The position numbers and the translations under genes were made by a program. 64,000 bases of DNA from Plasticicumulans lactativorans (lineage in GTDB: Bacteria > Pseudomonadota > Gammaproteobacteria > Competibacterales > Competibacteraceae): assembly GCF_004341245.1 (NCBI RefSeq), contig NZ_SLWY01000014.1:110918-174917 (forward strand), given 5' to 3'. Shown in pieces: positions 17,689 to 26,259 of the stretch. Every line of letters begins with the position of its first letter. Position 1 is the stretch's first letter. Under the pieces are notes generated by a model that made no database searches, had not been told where the DNA came from, and was given only the letters and a program-made list of their open reading frames with translations.

Positions 17689-18651
17689 ATGCTGATCGCT
17701 TTCGTCGTTCGCGATGGACGCCTCGAACAGACCGCCGTCAGCCTGCGCGAAGCCGAGTTGCCGCCGGAGATCAAGGAACCGATCCTCTGGGTCGACCTGC
17801 GCGACCCCACCGACGAGGAGCGCGACTGGGTCGAGCGGCACTTCGGGCTCGAACTGCCCGAAGAGCGCGAGATGAACGACATCGAGCCCAGCGCGCGGCT
17901 GTACGAGGACGAGGACGGCCTGCACCTGCACTCGTACTTCCTGAGCGACGTCGACGAACAGGTGCGCAACATCACCGTCGCCTTCGATCTGCTCGGCGGG
18001 CGCCTGTTCACGCTGCACGAGGAGGATCTCTCCACCTTCCGCCTGTTCCGCCTGCGCGCGCGGCGCCAGGTGGGGCTGGTCAAGGACGCGACGGACATCG
18101 TCATCGGCCTGTACGAGGCCAAGATCGAACAGCTCGCCGACACCCTCGAACAGATCTACTCCGAACTCGAGGAGATCAGCCACCAGGTGCTCACCGAGCC
18201 CGACAGCGACATGGCCTCGGTGCTGTCGCGCCTCGCCGTGCAGGAGGACATCAACGGCAAGAGCCGCCTGAACCTGCTCGACGCCCGTCGCACGCTGAGC
18301 TTCCTGGTGCGCTACGGCACCCAGAGCGACGGCCGCGCCGAGGACATCCGCGAGATCCTGCGCGACGTCGAATCGCTCACCAGCCACACCTCGTTCCTGT
18401 TCGACAAGGTGAACTTCCTGATGGACGCGGCGATGGGCTTCATCAACATCGAGCAGAACAAGATCATCAAGATCTTCTCGATCGCCGCCGTGGTGTTCCT
18501 GCCGCCGACCCTGGTCGCCAGCCTCTACGGCATGAATTTCCAGCACATGCCGGAACTCGAATGGCAGTACGGCTACCCGCTCGCGATCATGATGATGATC
18601 CTCGCCGGCGTGGCGCCGTACTGGTTCTTCAAGCGCAAAGGGTGGCTGTAA
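17689..18651 (+). CDS. corA: CorA-family magnesium/cobalt transporter (3' end supplied by an integrated element)
   Basis: A 320-residue divalent cation channel subunit. A long acidic, helical cytoplasmic domain (about residues 1-255) is followed by two transmembrane helices, and the YGMNF signature loop sits at 281-283. It ends FFKRKGWL, the usual basic C-terminal tail. The last seven codons (18631-18651) lie in the attachment site. A second copy of those codons, with four synonymous changes, lies at 31660-31680 at the far end of the island. The element thus entered the gene end and restored the protein exactly. The start is the ATG after CCGCCC with weak Shine-Dalgarno. Confidence 0.95.
   Translation: MLIAFVVRDGRLEQTAVSLREAELPPEIKEPILWVDLRDPTDEERDWVERHFGLELPEEREMNDIEPSARLYEDEDGLHLHSYFLSDVDEQVRNITVAFDLLGGRLFTLHEEDLSTFRLFRLRARRQVGLVKDATDIVIGLYEAKIEQLADTLEQIYSELEEISHQVLTEPDSDMASVLSRLAVQEDINGKSRLNLLDARRTLSFLVRYGTQSDGRAEDIREILRDVESLTSHTSFLFDKVNFLMDAAMGFINIEQNKIIKIFSIAAVVFLPPTLVASLYGMNFQHMPELEWQYGYPLAIMMMILAGVAPYWFFKRKGWL
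18631..18651. other. attL: left attachment site in the 3' end of corA
   Basis: AAGCGCAA followed by AGGGTGGCTGTAA encodes KRKGWL-stop. Compared with 31660-31680, 17 of 21 bases match and all four differences are silent. The shared AAGCGCAA is the longest uninterrupted identity and is the likely crossover region. The sequence to the right becomes AT-rich at once. Confidence 0.8.
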
Positions 18652-18709
18652 GTTATTGTTTTTGTTTGAATTTAACAGCTTGCGCATGCTGTGGCGACGC
18701 ATTTGCCAT

Positions 18710-18732
18710 CACATGTACCGCTACATGCACCA
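18710..18732. repeat. Left copy of a 23-bp terminal repeat (candidate integrase arm site)
   Basis: CACATGTACCG, a C, then TACATG, a C and ACCA. The same 23 bp, with T at the two variable places, occurs at 31504-31526. The copies are in the same orientation, 58 bp inside attL and 133 bp inside attR. Each contains the near-palindrome ACATGTACCGYTACATGY. Paired sites just inside both ends are what integrase arm-type or excisionase binding sites look like. Confidence 0.6.
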
Positions 18733-18964
18733 CTAAGCCTTGCTATACCCCCCCTCCCAATTTCCCGCCCTTGCACGCGGATGGTGGCCACCGGTCCCAG
18801 GGTGCGCCCGGTGGGACTTTCTCCACCCCCGGCCCGAACGGCAGCATCCGACGTCGACTATCCCTTGTGACCGCTGCTGCGATCATCGATCAGCGGTGGA
18901 CGCTCGGCCTTGTCCTGCTGCATGCCATTTCCCACCGCGGCGCGGCCGGTAACTCTCCATTTTA

Positions 18965-19083
18965 TGTGTGTGCCCTGCGTGCCCTGTGTGCCATGAATTT
19001 TAATGGCTTTTGAAACAACAACTTACATTTTAAACACAGGGCACACGCTGGCATGCCGGTGCGTGTGCCCTGTGTGCCCTCGG
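18965..19083 (+). repeat. GTGTGCCCT module, copy 1 (diverged)
   Basis: The module has GTGTGCCCT-type units at its left, an AT-rich centre with CAACTTACA, then an inverted ACACAGGGCACAC and two further direct units ending in CCCTCGG. This copy differs from the others in its centre and lacks the conserved CGTGTTCGCAAAGG flank. It lies on one side of the resolvase gene; copy 2 is on the other. Confidence 0.7.
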
Positions 19084-19256
19084 CGGATCGTGATCAATTC
19101 CGAGCGCGGCGCCGTACCTGATCGACTCGCGACATGGCATAGGTAGATGCCCCACCCGCCCCCTACCGTTGCAACGGCCGCGCGCGCCTACATGCACAGG
19201 GCGACAGTGAGGGCAGGGCGGGGCAGGGGGCGCCCTTCGTGGCGCCAGTCTTGCGG

Positions 19257-19865
19257 CTAGCTCGCCAGAATCCGGCACACCTGCGACCGGCTATAGCCAG
19301 TGTGTTCGGCGATCTTCGTCAGGCTGAAGCCCGCCGCCTTGAGTTCCTGCACGCGCGCATGTCGTTCGGTATCGGCCGGGCGGCCCCGATACACACCGTC
19401 GGCTTTGGCCTTGGCAATACCCTCGGCCTGCCGCCGGCGACGATCGTCATAGTCCTTTCGAGCAACTGCGGCGAGCACGTCGAGCAGCATCCCGTTCATC
19501 GCGTCGAGCATGCGCCCCATGAAGTCGTCGGCGCTGCTCGACTGCATCGCAAGGAATGAAGTCGGTAGGTCGAGGGCAACGACGCGTACCCCTGCAGACT
19601 GAATAGCCCCCTTGAGCTTGTCCCAATCGGTTCGGGTAAGGCGGGTCAGTCGGTCAACCTGTTCGATCAGCAGCACGTCGCCCGGGCGGGCATCTTTCAG
19701 CAGCCGCAGCAGTTCGGGCCGGCTCGCCTTGGCGCCCGATTCATTTTCGACGTAGTAGGCAGCGATCAGCTTTCCATGTTCAGCAGCGAATGCTTCAAGC
19801 GCTGGGCGGGCACGCTCCGCGTTCTGGTCGTCTGTCGAAGCTCGAAGGTAGGCGCGTACGAACAT
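19257..19865 (-). CDS. Serine recombinase/resolvase
   Basis: A 202-residue small serine recombinase. The catalytic domain opens FVRAYLRASTDDQNAERA, with the nucleophilic Ser10, and retains the conserved Arg residues of VDRLTRLTRTDWDKLK. The C-terminal ~45 residues form a helix-turn-helix of the Hin/resolvase kind (ARVQELKAAGFSLTKIAEHT ... SRSQVCRILAS). Length is close to the family norm of about 190. It may resolve multimers or invert DNA. Two same-orientation GTGTGCCCT modules flank it about 200 and 300 bp away. Confidence 0.92.
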   Translation of the reverse strand: MFVRAYLRASTDDQNAERARPALEAFAAEHGKLIAAYYVENESGAKASRPELLRLLKDARPGDVLLIEQVDRLTRLTRTDWDKLKGAIQSAGVRVVALDLPTSFLAMQSSSADDFMGRMLDAMNGMLLDVLAAVARKDYDDRRRRQAEGIAKAKADGVYRGRPADTERHARVQELKAAGFSLTKIAEHTGYSRSQVCRILAS

Positions 19866-20142
19866 GACAGCACTCCATGTCGCGTTTACATAGTTGCATT
19901 ATATAGTTTTGCATTAGGGTTACCAAACCTATTTTGCGACTACCTATATACATGCCGCTTCATTGGTCGCATTGATGCGCACCCTTTTGCGACTATACAA
20001 GCGTTCGACAGAAGCGCCCGCGGGGACCGGCGCGTATCGGATGCAAGGGCGATGCGTGGGGGCCGCCCTGTCGGCAAACTGAGTGGTGGGCGTATGCCCT
20101 GAAGGTGGCCGTGTCGTGTCGTGCCGATCGAACGCATGCTGA

Positions 20143-20286
20143 CGTGTTCGCAAAGGTTGTTCATTTTTTCGTGTGCCCTGTGTGCCCTGTGTGCCATGAC
20201 ACGTAAAAGCAGCATAAACATGGACTTACAACAGATACACAGGGCACACGTGTCGGTGTGCCCACGTGTGCCCTGTGTGCCCTCGG
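20143..20286 (+). repeat. GTGTGCCCT module, copy 2
   Basis: It begins with CGTGTTCGCAAAGGTTGTTC, then three tandem GTGTGCCCT-like units, a 55-bp spacer with ATGGACTTACAACAGATAC, an inverted ACACAGGGCACAC, and two direct units ending CCCTCGG. The flank and spacer match copies 3 and 4 closely but in inverted orientation. Confidence 0.8.
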
Positions 20287-20372
20287 GGGTGTGGCCATTC
20301 CACCAGCAGCGCCGCAGGCGTTCGGGTGGCGACAGAGGGCTGCCGCGGACGCCGGCGGGTGTGGGTTCTCGG

Positions 20373-20951
20373 CTATTCCCCAGGCTTCGGCTTGCGCAGG
20401 CTGAGCCGGGGCCGTGCTGCCGCCGCAGCGGTGGGCGCTGTCACGGGCTGGGCAAACGCTGGTGGTACCGGCCCAGGTGCCGGTGGCTTGCGCTTCGTGG
20501 GGATGGTTAGTTGCGTGGGTGTCGGTGTGCGCGAACGTGTGGGTACTGGCGTGGGCGCCTTGCCGGCCGATGGTGCCGGCTTGCTGGATGTGCCCTTGCG
20601 CGGTCGCTGCGGGCGGCGGGTCTGCTCGGTCGCCTCGCGCTCGGCGAGGCGCGCGCGGGCAGCTTCCTGGTGCACAGGATCGACAGGGCCGGCTTCGTTG
20701 CCGTCGAGCGCGACACGCACCCCGCCGGCAGCGATGGACTGCAGGTAGGCCAGCCGCAGGCACCAGCGCCGCAGCGCCCACCCGGCCGCCGCCGCATCCG
20801 CAGCGGGGTCGGGTTCGAGCAATGTGGCGAGGGCTTCGCGGGTACCGATCGCCAGCGGCCGCACGGCCGCCGGTTCGATCGGGAAGGCGCGCGGGAATCG
20901 TACCTGCAGGTAGTCGAGGGCCGCAGCCGTGCGGCGGGTCTTGGAAGGCAT
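20373..20951 (-). CDS. ProQ/FinO-domain protein
   Basis: A 192-residue protein whose first ~100 residues match the ProQ/FinO RNA-chaperone fold. Key parts are YLQVRFPRAFPIEPAAVRPL followed by AIGTREALATLL, WCLRLAYLQSIAAGGVRVAL, then DGNEAGPVDPVHQEAARARL. The C-terminal ~90 residues are a basic, proline-rich low-complexity tail (PTPVPTRSRTPTPTQ), as in other linker-tailed FinO proteins. FinO-domain proteins bind structured RNAs and stabilise sense-antisense pairs. In a mobile element it may act on a plasmid- or phage-type regulatory RNA. ATG at 20951 is chosen; GTG at 20996 would add 15 residues. It is the last gene of the replication operon. Confidence 0.8.
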   Translation of the reverse strand: MPSKTRRTAAALDYLQVRFPRAFPIEPAAVRPLAIGTREALATLLEPDPAADAAAAGWALRRWCLRLAYLQSIAAGGVRVALDGNEAGPVDPVHQEAARARLAEREATEQTRRPQRPRKGTSSKPAPSAGKAPTPVPTRSRTPTPTQLTIPTKRKPPAPGPVPPAFAQPVTAPTAAAAARPRLSLRKPKPGE

Positions 20952-21001
20952 CGCGGGCGGCCCCTTGTGTCGAGTGCGCGGCAGCGGCAGCGCCACCGGG
21001 T

Positions 21002-21499
21002 TCAGTTCAACGGTGACGATAGCGCGCCGGGCGAGCGCAGCGCGAAACCCGCGCAGCGCCGCTCAACGCAGGGCCACAGCGCGCGCGGCAGTTCGCGCAG
21101 GCCTTTACGCCAGGCGACATAGGTTTCGGCGTCGGCGCCGCTCGCGCATTGCCCGATCCCTTGCCCAGGGCTCGACGGATTCGGCAGAAAATGCGTGCAG
21201 TCGCCGCAGCAGACGACGGCACCGGGCACCAGCGGTGCATCGCCACGGCGGGCCGGCATCGTTTGCGCAGCAGCGAACCCGGCGCCCGCCGGCGGGCGGG
21301 TGGCTTCGTCCTCGAATGCCGCGGCGCGTTCATCGAAGCCGGCCGCGCGCACCGTGGTGTCAGTGTCGTGCTTGGCGACGGTTGCCGAGTTCGCGCGCCC
21401 GCCGGCCCCCCGTTCCGCCGGTTTGTCCGCCGCCGCAGTGGTGGCTTCGGTCGCGGGCGCCGGCACGGCGAACAGATCAGCGAGGGCGTCCAAGTTCAT
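21002..21499 (-). CDS. Hypothetical protein with a C-terminal cysteine cluster
   Basis: A 165-residue protein. The N-terminal ~80 residues are Ala/Pro-rich and charged (MNLDALADLFAVPAPATEAT). The C-terminal ~60 residues contain CCGDCTHF, then GIGQC and later WPCVERRCAGF, a spacing that suggests a zinc-binding knuckle. Such domains are common in small proteins next to primases on mobile elements. The ATG overlaps the stop of the primase by four bases (ATGA), showing tight coupling. The function is unknown. Confidence 0.7.
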   Translation of the reverse strand: MNLDALADLFAVPAPATEATTAAADKPAERGAGGRANSATVAKHDTDTTVRAAGFDERAAAFEDEATRPPAGAGFAAAQTMPARRGDAPLVPGAVVCCGDCTHFLPNPSSPGQGIGQCASGADAETYVAWRKGLRELPRALWPCVERRCAGFALRSPGALSSPLN

Positions 21500-24400
21500 G
21501 CCACGGCCCGCGTGTCGCCCGTTTCGAGGCTGGTCTTGCCGTCCTCGTGATCGCCGCCGACGTCGACACCGGCCCACAGGGCCGGTGTCACGATGTAACA
21601 GCGCGCATTGCGCCCCCCCATGCCTGGCAGTTTGGCGTATCCCTGCGGTTTGCCCTTGCCATCCGGCTTCAACATGCCGAGTCGCAGCAGCAGAGCCGCG
21701 GACTTGCGGGCGTCAATGCCTTCGCAGACTTCCGAATGCCATGCCTGCGGAAGCACGTAGTACCACCAAGCCCCGTCCACCAACCGCCGGAATCCGGCCC
21801 GGTTGACCGTGACGCGCGCATGGCGGTTGCGGTTGGCCTCGGCGTCGCGCTGTGCGGCCTCGCGCGCGGCCGGGTCGGTGGCGGCGGGCCATGACACGGC
21901 ATCCGGGCAGGTGGTGTCATCCCACACCGAAAAACGCGCCTCGCCGTGCAGTTCGAAGAAGTGGCGAACCTGCGCGAGTGTGGCGGCGTCTTCCTGCGGC
22001 CCCGGGCCGCCGCGAACGTCCAGCCAAGCGCGGAAGCACTCGATCACCCCGCGCTTGGCTTCGCCCTTCGGCCATCCTGTGATGCCAGCCAGGGCCGCCA
22101 GCTCGCCGGCCGCCGCGATCAGCGCGAAGCGCGCGGCGACGCGGTACGCCTGACCGCTCACTTCCTGCTTGTCGTCGGTCTTGGGCAGCACTTCGGCGAT
22201 GAAGCCGCGCCGCAAATCGGCGAGCAGTGCGGGCAGCGCACCGAGCTTCGGCAGGATCGCGGCGAGGAAGGCGGGCGCCGCCGTGCCGTGGTACCGCGCG
22301 GCGACCTCGCACAGTTCACGCGATAACGCCTCGCCATCGTTGCGCCCGTGCAGGATATCGAACACACCGAACCCACGGCCTGCGTCGGCATCGAGCTCGG
22401 CGAACCGGATTTCCTGCCCGGCGCGGACCTTCTTGCCGGCTTCGGCCATGTGCTCGGCAAGCCCGATTTCCCCCGCCGACAGAAACAGCAACCGCCAGCG
22501 CGTCCGGTCCCGCGCGGCGCCGGTGCGCTGTGCGCGTGCCTTGCCTTCGCCGTTCGCGAGCATGTAGGCGATTTCGCCGGCCGCCTTCGGGTCCACCTGC
22601 GCGAGTTCATCGAGGATCAGCAACGAATCCGAGCGCATGGCGGCCGTCGCCTCGATGGCGTTATCCGTTGCACGCCAGCGCTGCAGGTACTCGGGTGGCC
22701 CGAACACGCTTGCCGCTACGCGTAGGGCCGTCGTCTTTCCCGAACTGGAACCGCCCTTGATGTGCAGCCCACCGGATTCCTCGCCCGCCGGTTGCAGCAG
22801 CAGTGCGGCGAAGGCGGTCGACACCGCGAGCAACAGCCGGGAGTTGCCGAGACACAGCGCCGCGACGTGCTCGCGCCACTCGGCGAGGGTGCCTGCCTCG
22901 CTGTAGTGGTAGCCGTCCAGCGTCGGCGCCTGGAAGATGACACGCTCGTCTGCCTCGCCGATCGTGCGCAGCGGGAACACATACACCCCACCGTGCCAGC
23001 CCGTGCGCTCAACGCAGCGGGCGTAGGCATCGGGCCGCGCCTGCAGCAGGTAATCGCCGAGCTTCGTCCGTGATCGCGGGTTGCCGGTGATCCACGGCAA
23101 GCCCTGCCGCAGTAACTCGCGGCGGAGGTCTTCGCCGGACCCGCCGAGCATTTCCGCCGGCATCGCCCACTCATGCCGGTGCCCTTCCAAGTCCTCGAAC
23201 ACCAGCAGTCGGCCCCAGTTCGACGGCAGCGCCGCGCCGGCCTTCTCGCGGGTGTAGGCGATCACTTCGAGCGGCGAGCAGATCATCTCGGGCGGCAGCG
23301 ATTCGCCATCGCGATCGACCGGGAACCAATACACTCCGGGGCCCCGGGGCCGGCCGCGCGCATCCTTCACCCATTCGCGCAGCAGCTCGAAGGGGGCGGC
23401 ACCTTCGCGCGCCCGGCGGCGCCCCGGTGCCGCACCGTTGCCAGGCGCAACCCCGAGCGCGAGGCCTTGCCGCGCGTGATCGTTGGCGGTGGTGCCCGCC
23501 CGGTCAGCGTCCGCCTGCGGCGCCGCCGGTGCTTCAAGCCAATCGGGCCGGGCGATGATCCGGGCCATGTGTGCGGCCGTCCAGCCATCGCGTAGCGCGT
23601 CGGCGGCATCCCAGCCCTCGGGCAGGTCGTGCACGGCAGTGGCGCGCGGCTCGGCACCGGCCCCATCATGCCCCGGATCGGTCGCCAGCAGCGCGAGGTT
23701 CAGCGCCCCGAGCCACGCGCCACCGGCCGCCCGCACCTGCTCGGCCACCGCCGCCAGGTAGGCCGCGCCGGGGGCATCGGCATCCGGCCAGCCCCACACC
23801 CTGCGACCCGCGAGGACTGACCAATCGGCCTTGCCCGGCGACTGTGCGCCGTTCGGGCTGGTGGTCGCCACGCAGTTCGGCAGTAGCTGCGCGGCCGCGT
23901 CCGCGGCCTTCTCGCCTTCGCAGACGACGACGCGTGCATCCGGATGCCGGGCGAGCCGGTCGAGCCCGTAGAGCGGCCGGACGGCCGGCAAACCCTTCCA
24001 CTGCCAGCCCTTCGGCCCGTAGACCAGCGGCGCAAATTGCTTGCGCACGCCGGGTGGATCGAAGCGGCAGACGTAGAACAGCACCCGCCCGGCAGCGTCG
24101 CGATAGACCCACCGTTCCGACGGTGCGCCGCGCGTCGGGTGCGCCGCCGGTGGCTCGGGGGCGTCCGCAGGAACAGGTACAGCGGCACGCGCCGCGCGCG
24201 GGCTGTCCCATGTCGCACTCTCGGTCGTGCGCCCCCCCCGGGCATGCGGCGGATGGCTGGTGGAAGCATGTACAGGGCGGCTCGGGTCGAGCCCGAGGAA
24301 GTCGGCGAGCCGGCGCGCGGCTTCGCCCTGCTTTACATCGTCGAGGTAGGCCACCAGCGCGATGAAGTCGCCGCCCTTGTCGCGGGTGGCGAAGTCGGAC

Positions 24401-24588
24401 CACGCGCCGGTCTCCATGTTGACGCTGAATGAGCCGGGATGCGCATCGCTGCGGCGCGGGTTACGGGCAATCCACTCGCGCCCCTGGCGCGTGCCATCGG
24501 GCAGCCAGTGCGCCAGTACGGCAGGGGCGGCGGCGAGCGCGGCCGCCTTGATGTGCCCGAAGTCGGGCGGTGGTTCACGTGGGGGCAT
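21496..24588 (-). CDS. DUF927-type primase-helicase with Toprim-like domain
   Basis: A 1030-residue replication protein. An N-terminal primase-like segment contains WSDFATRDKGGDFIALVAYL. A Toprim-like stretch follows near residues 220-270 (ARVVVCEGEKAADAAAQLL, later WGWPDADAPG). The C-terminal half is a DUF927 helicase with Walker A GGSSSGKTT at about 612-620 and Walker B SLLILDEL at about 655-662. The arrangement parallels the primase-helicase of P4-like satellites, which initiates replication at iteron-bearing origins. ATG at 24588 is preferred because AGGTGGG precedes it; 28 more codons are open upstream. The neighbouring genes overlap or abut, so it belongs to one operon. Confidence 0.9.
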   Translation of the reverse strand: MPPREPPPDFGHIKAAALAAAPAVLAHWLPDGTRQGREWIARNPRRSDAHPGSFSVNMETGAWSDFATRDKGGDFIALVAYLDDVKQGEAARRLADFLGLDPSRPVHASTSHPPHARGGRTTESATWDSPRAARAAVPVPADAPEPPAAHPTRGAPSERWVYRDAAGRVLFYVCRFDPPGVRKQFAPLVYGPKGWQWKGLPAVRPLYGLDRLARHPDARVVVCEGEKAADAAAQLLPNCVATTSPNGAQSPGKADWSVLAGRRVWGWPDADAPGAAYLAAVAEQVRAAGGAWLGALNLALLATDPGHDGAGAEPRATAVHDLPEGWDAADALRDGWTAAHMARIIARPDWLEAPAAPQADADRAGTTANDHARQGLALGVAPGNGAAPGRRRAREGAAPFELLREWVKDARGRPRGPGVYWFPVDRDGESLPPEMICSPLEVIAYTREKAGAALPSNWGRLLVFEDLEGHRHEWAMPAEMLGGSGEDLRRELLRQGLPWITGNPRSRTKLGDYLLQARPDAYARCVERTGWHGGVYVFPLRTIGEADERVIFQAPTLDGYHYSEAGTLAEWREHVAALCLGNSRLLLAVSTAFAALLLQPAGEESGGLHIKGGSSSGKTTALRVAASVFGPPEYLQRWRATDNAIEATAAMRSDSLLILDELAQVDPKAAGEIAYMLANGEGKARAQRTGAARDRTRWRLLFLSAGEIGLAEHMAEAGKKVRAGQEIRFAELDADAGRGFGVFDILHGRNDGEALSRELCEVAARYHGTAAPAFLAAILPKLGALPALLADLRRGFIAEVLPKTDDKQEVSGQAYRVAARFALIAAAGELAALAGITGWPKGEAKRGVIECFRAWLDVRGGPGPQEDAATLAQVRHFFELHGEARFSVWDDTTCPDAVSWPAATDPAAREAAQRDAEANRNRHARVTVNRAGFRRLVDGAWWYYVLPQAWHSEVCEGIDARKSAALLLRLGMLKPDGKGKPQGYAKLPGMGGRNARCYIVTPALWAGVDVGGDHEDGKTSLETGDTRAVA

Positions 24589-24678
24589 GTGCACCCACCT
24601 GGCTATTGGTTGACTCGGGGGCCGGCATGCCGGCGGTGTGCACCGGGTCCAGACACGGCCGCCTCCGCGCACGGTGCA

Positions 24679-24966
24679 TCATGGGCGACCTCCCCGGCGG
24701 CGGCCGTGGTAGAGCCGCGCGGCCTCGGCCTGCAGGCGTTCGAGCAGCACCAGAAGGGCCGGGTAGTGGTGCCCGTCGTCGCCGCGGGCAATCGCCGCGC
24801 CGTGGTACACCACGCCGGCGGCGTAGACCCGCAGCCGCTCCAGTGCCAGCGGCTCGGCTGCATTTCCGCGCGTTCCGCGGTATCGTGGCCAGGTCGTGCA
24901 AGGCGACGAACCCAGGGGCCTCGATCGGTGCCAGCCGCTCGGGGCCTTGTCATCTCTGCGGCTCAT
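24679..24966 (-). CDS. Hypothetical protein, apparently with two compensating frameshifts
   Basis: The open frame encodes 95 residues and begins at an ATGA overlap with the upstream gene. Residues after about 40 (LALERLRVYAAGVVYHGAAI) look coding, with high GC3. Between roughly 24935 and 24865 the adjacent frame is the better one: it reads ERLAPIEAPGFVALHDLATI with high GC3, while the open frame there is rich in Trp, Arg and Ser. One more C in CCCC near 24940 and one fewer A in AAA near 24865 would give a continuous 95-residue protein. Function unknown; it is conserved in position between the helix-rich gene and the primase. Confidence 0.6.
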   Translation of the reverse strand: MSRRDDKAPSGWHRSRPLGSSPCTTWPRYRGTRGNAAEPLALERLRVYAAGVVYHGAAIARGDDGHHYPALLVLLERLQAEAARLYHGRRRGGRP

Positions 24967-25676
24967 GCGTCGCCCTCCTTGGCCGAATCAGGAATGCCTG
25001 CTTCGGCTTCAAGCGCGGCGATCGCCGCTGCCAGGGCGGCGCGGCTCGCAGCGGCCTTGGCGCGCGCAGCAACCAACTGTGCCCGGCGGCGTTCTTTGCA
25101 CGCGGCGTCGTAGTCTTCGAGCGCGCCGCGCGCCGCTTCCCGCCGCTGGCGCACCTGCTCGGCTTTTCGCTGCGCCCACTCGACCAGCCGCAGCCCACCG
25201 CGACCGTCGCGGCGGCGCTCGCACATGCAACTGTCCAGCACCTCACCGAACGTTTTCCCCAGCAAGCGCAGGGCCTGTTGCGCCGTCTGCAGCCGTTGGC
25301 TGTCGCCCGCCCTCGCGGCTTTCTCGATGTGCGCGCCGATGGCGATGAACGTCTCGGTCACCACCTGCAAGCCGCCGCCGGCGGCGAGGTAGCCGAGCAG
25401 CGCGGCGAGGCGGTCGGCGGTGGCCTGCTGCATCACCTCCCAGGGTTCGAGCGGCCACGCATCGAGGATTCGCAGCCATTCGCCCGGCAGCCGCCCGCCG
25501 CGGACCTTCATGAACGTCAGGTGCTCGCGGATCAGCGCGTTCGAGTCGGCGATCCACGCGCAGCGCTCGGCTTCGGTCTCCTCGATCCGGCCGAGGCCTC
25601 GCTGCAGCCGCTCGGCGACGCTGAAGCGTCGCAGGGTGGTCTCGCCGTCCGGGGTCGTCACGACAAAGGCGCTCAT
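24963..25676 (-). CDS. Hypothetical helical protein
   Basis: A 237-residue protein that I do not recognise. The first ~150 residues are mixed (RIEETEAERCAWIADSNALI, then REHLTFMKVRGGRLPGEWLR). The last ~80 are charged and alanine-rich (WAQRKAEQVRQRREAARGAL and ARAKAAASRAALAAAIAALE) and should form a long coiled coil. It has ATGA-type overlaps with the genes on both sides, so it is a firm member of the island operon. The role is unknown. Confidence 0.75.
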   Translation of the reverse strand: MSAFVVTTPDGETTLRRFSVAERLQRGLGRIEETEAERCAWIADSNALIREHLTFMKVRGGRLPGEWLRILDAWPLEPWEVMQQATADRLAALLGYLAAGGGLQVVTETFIAIGAHIEKAARAGDSQRLQTAQQALRLLGKTFGEVLDSCMCERRRDGRGGLRLVEWAQRKAEQVRQRREAARGALEDYDAACKERRRAQLVAARAKAAASRAALAAAIAALEAEAGIPDSAKEGDA

Positions 25677-25915
25677 GCGTCACCTCCCCGGCGCAGCCCT
25701 TCCAGCAACTCGATTTCGCCCATCGCGAAGCCGCACAGTTCCTCGGCACACACCGCCAGCTCTTGCGCGGCGGTCAGCAGCCCCTCACCGCCGGTCGCGG
25801 GCGGCGCGGCCTTCAGCGCCTCCAGCACGGCGCGCAGGCCGATCAGCGTGCGGTCCTGCTGCTGCAGCAGACCGTAGGCATCCGCCAGATCGGAAGACAG
25901 CGCGGGAGCGCTCAT
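25673..25915 (-). CDS. Hypothetical small acidic helical protein
   Basis: An 80-residue acidic protein (MSAPALSSDLADAYGLLQQQ, then DRTLIGLRAVLEALKAAPPA) predicted to be mostly helical. Its stop overlaps the next gene's start and its start overlaps the preceding stop (4 bp each), so it is translationally coupled in the operon. No family recognised. Confidence 0.7.
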   Translation of the reverse strand: MSAPALSSDLADAYGLLQQQDRTLIGLRAVLEALKAAPPATGGEGLLTAAQELAVCAEELCGFAMGEIELLEGLRRGGDA

Positions 25916-26259
25916 GCCACACCTCCGGGCGCCGGCTCGGCGAGCACGTAGCCGTCGCCCGGCTCGATCAGCGTCACCAGTTGCAGCGCCGCGCCGGTCA
26001 GGCTGGCGCCGATGCTGCGGATGCCGCGGCCGTCGGCGAGGGCGAAGCGCAGCCCCTGCCGGTATGCCGCCACGTCGAGCCGGGCGACCACGTTGGCGGC
26101 GTTGAGGCAGGCGGCGTTGAGCACGGCCTTGCGCTGCGGGTTGTGCGCCGGCAGCACGCTGAGGATCACCAGCAGCTCGAACAACTCGCGGGTGAAGGCG
26201 AGCGCGGCTTCGAGCTCGGTGGCCCGCGCCACGGTCGGGATGTCGGTCACGTCAGCCAT
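25912..26259 (-). CDS. Hypothetical helical protein
   Basis: A 115-residue protein starting MADVTDIPTVARATELEAAL and rich in hydrophobic helices (FTRELFELLVILSVLPAHNP). A C-terminal portion includes LVTLIEPGDGYVLAEPAPGG. An open extension of 50 codons upstream is Pro/Arg/Ser-rich and overlaps the next gene, so the ATG at 26259 is used. It overlaps its upstream neighbour by 8 bp. No family recognised. Confidence 0.7.
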   Translation of the reverse strand: MADVTDIPTVARATELEAALAFTRELFELLVILSVLPAHNPQRKAVLNAACLNAANVVARLDVAAYRQGLRFALADGRGIRSIGASLTGAALQLVTLIEPGDGYVLAEPAPGGVA

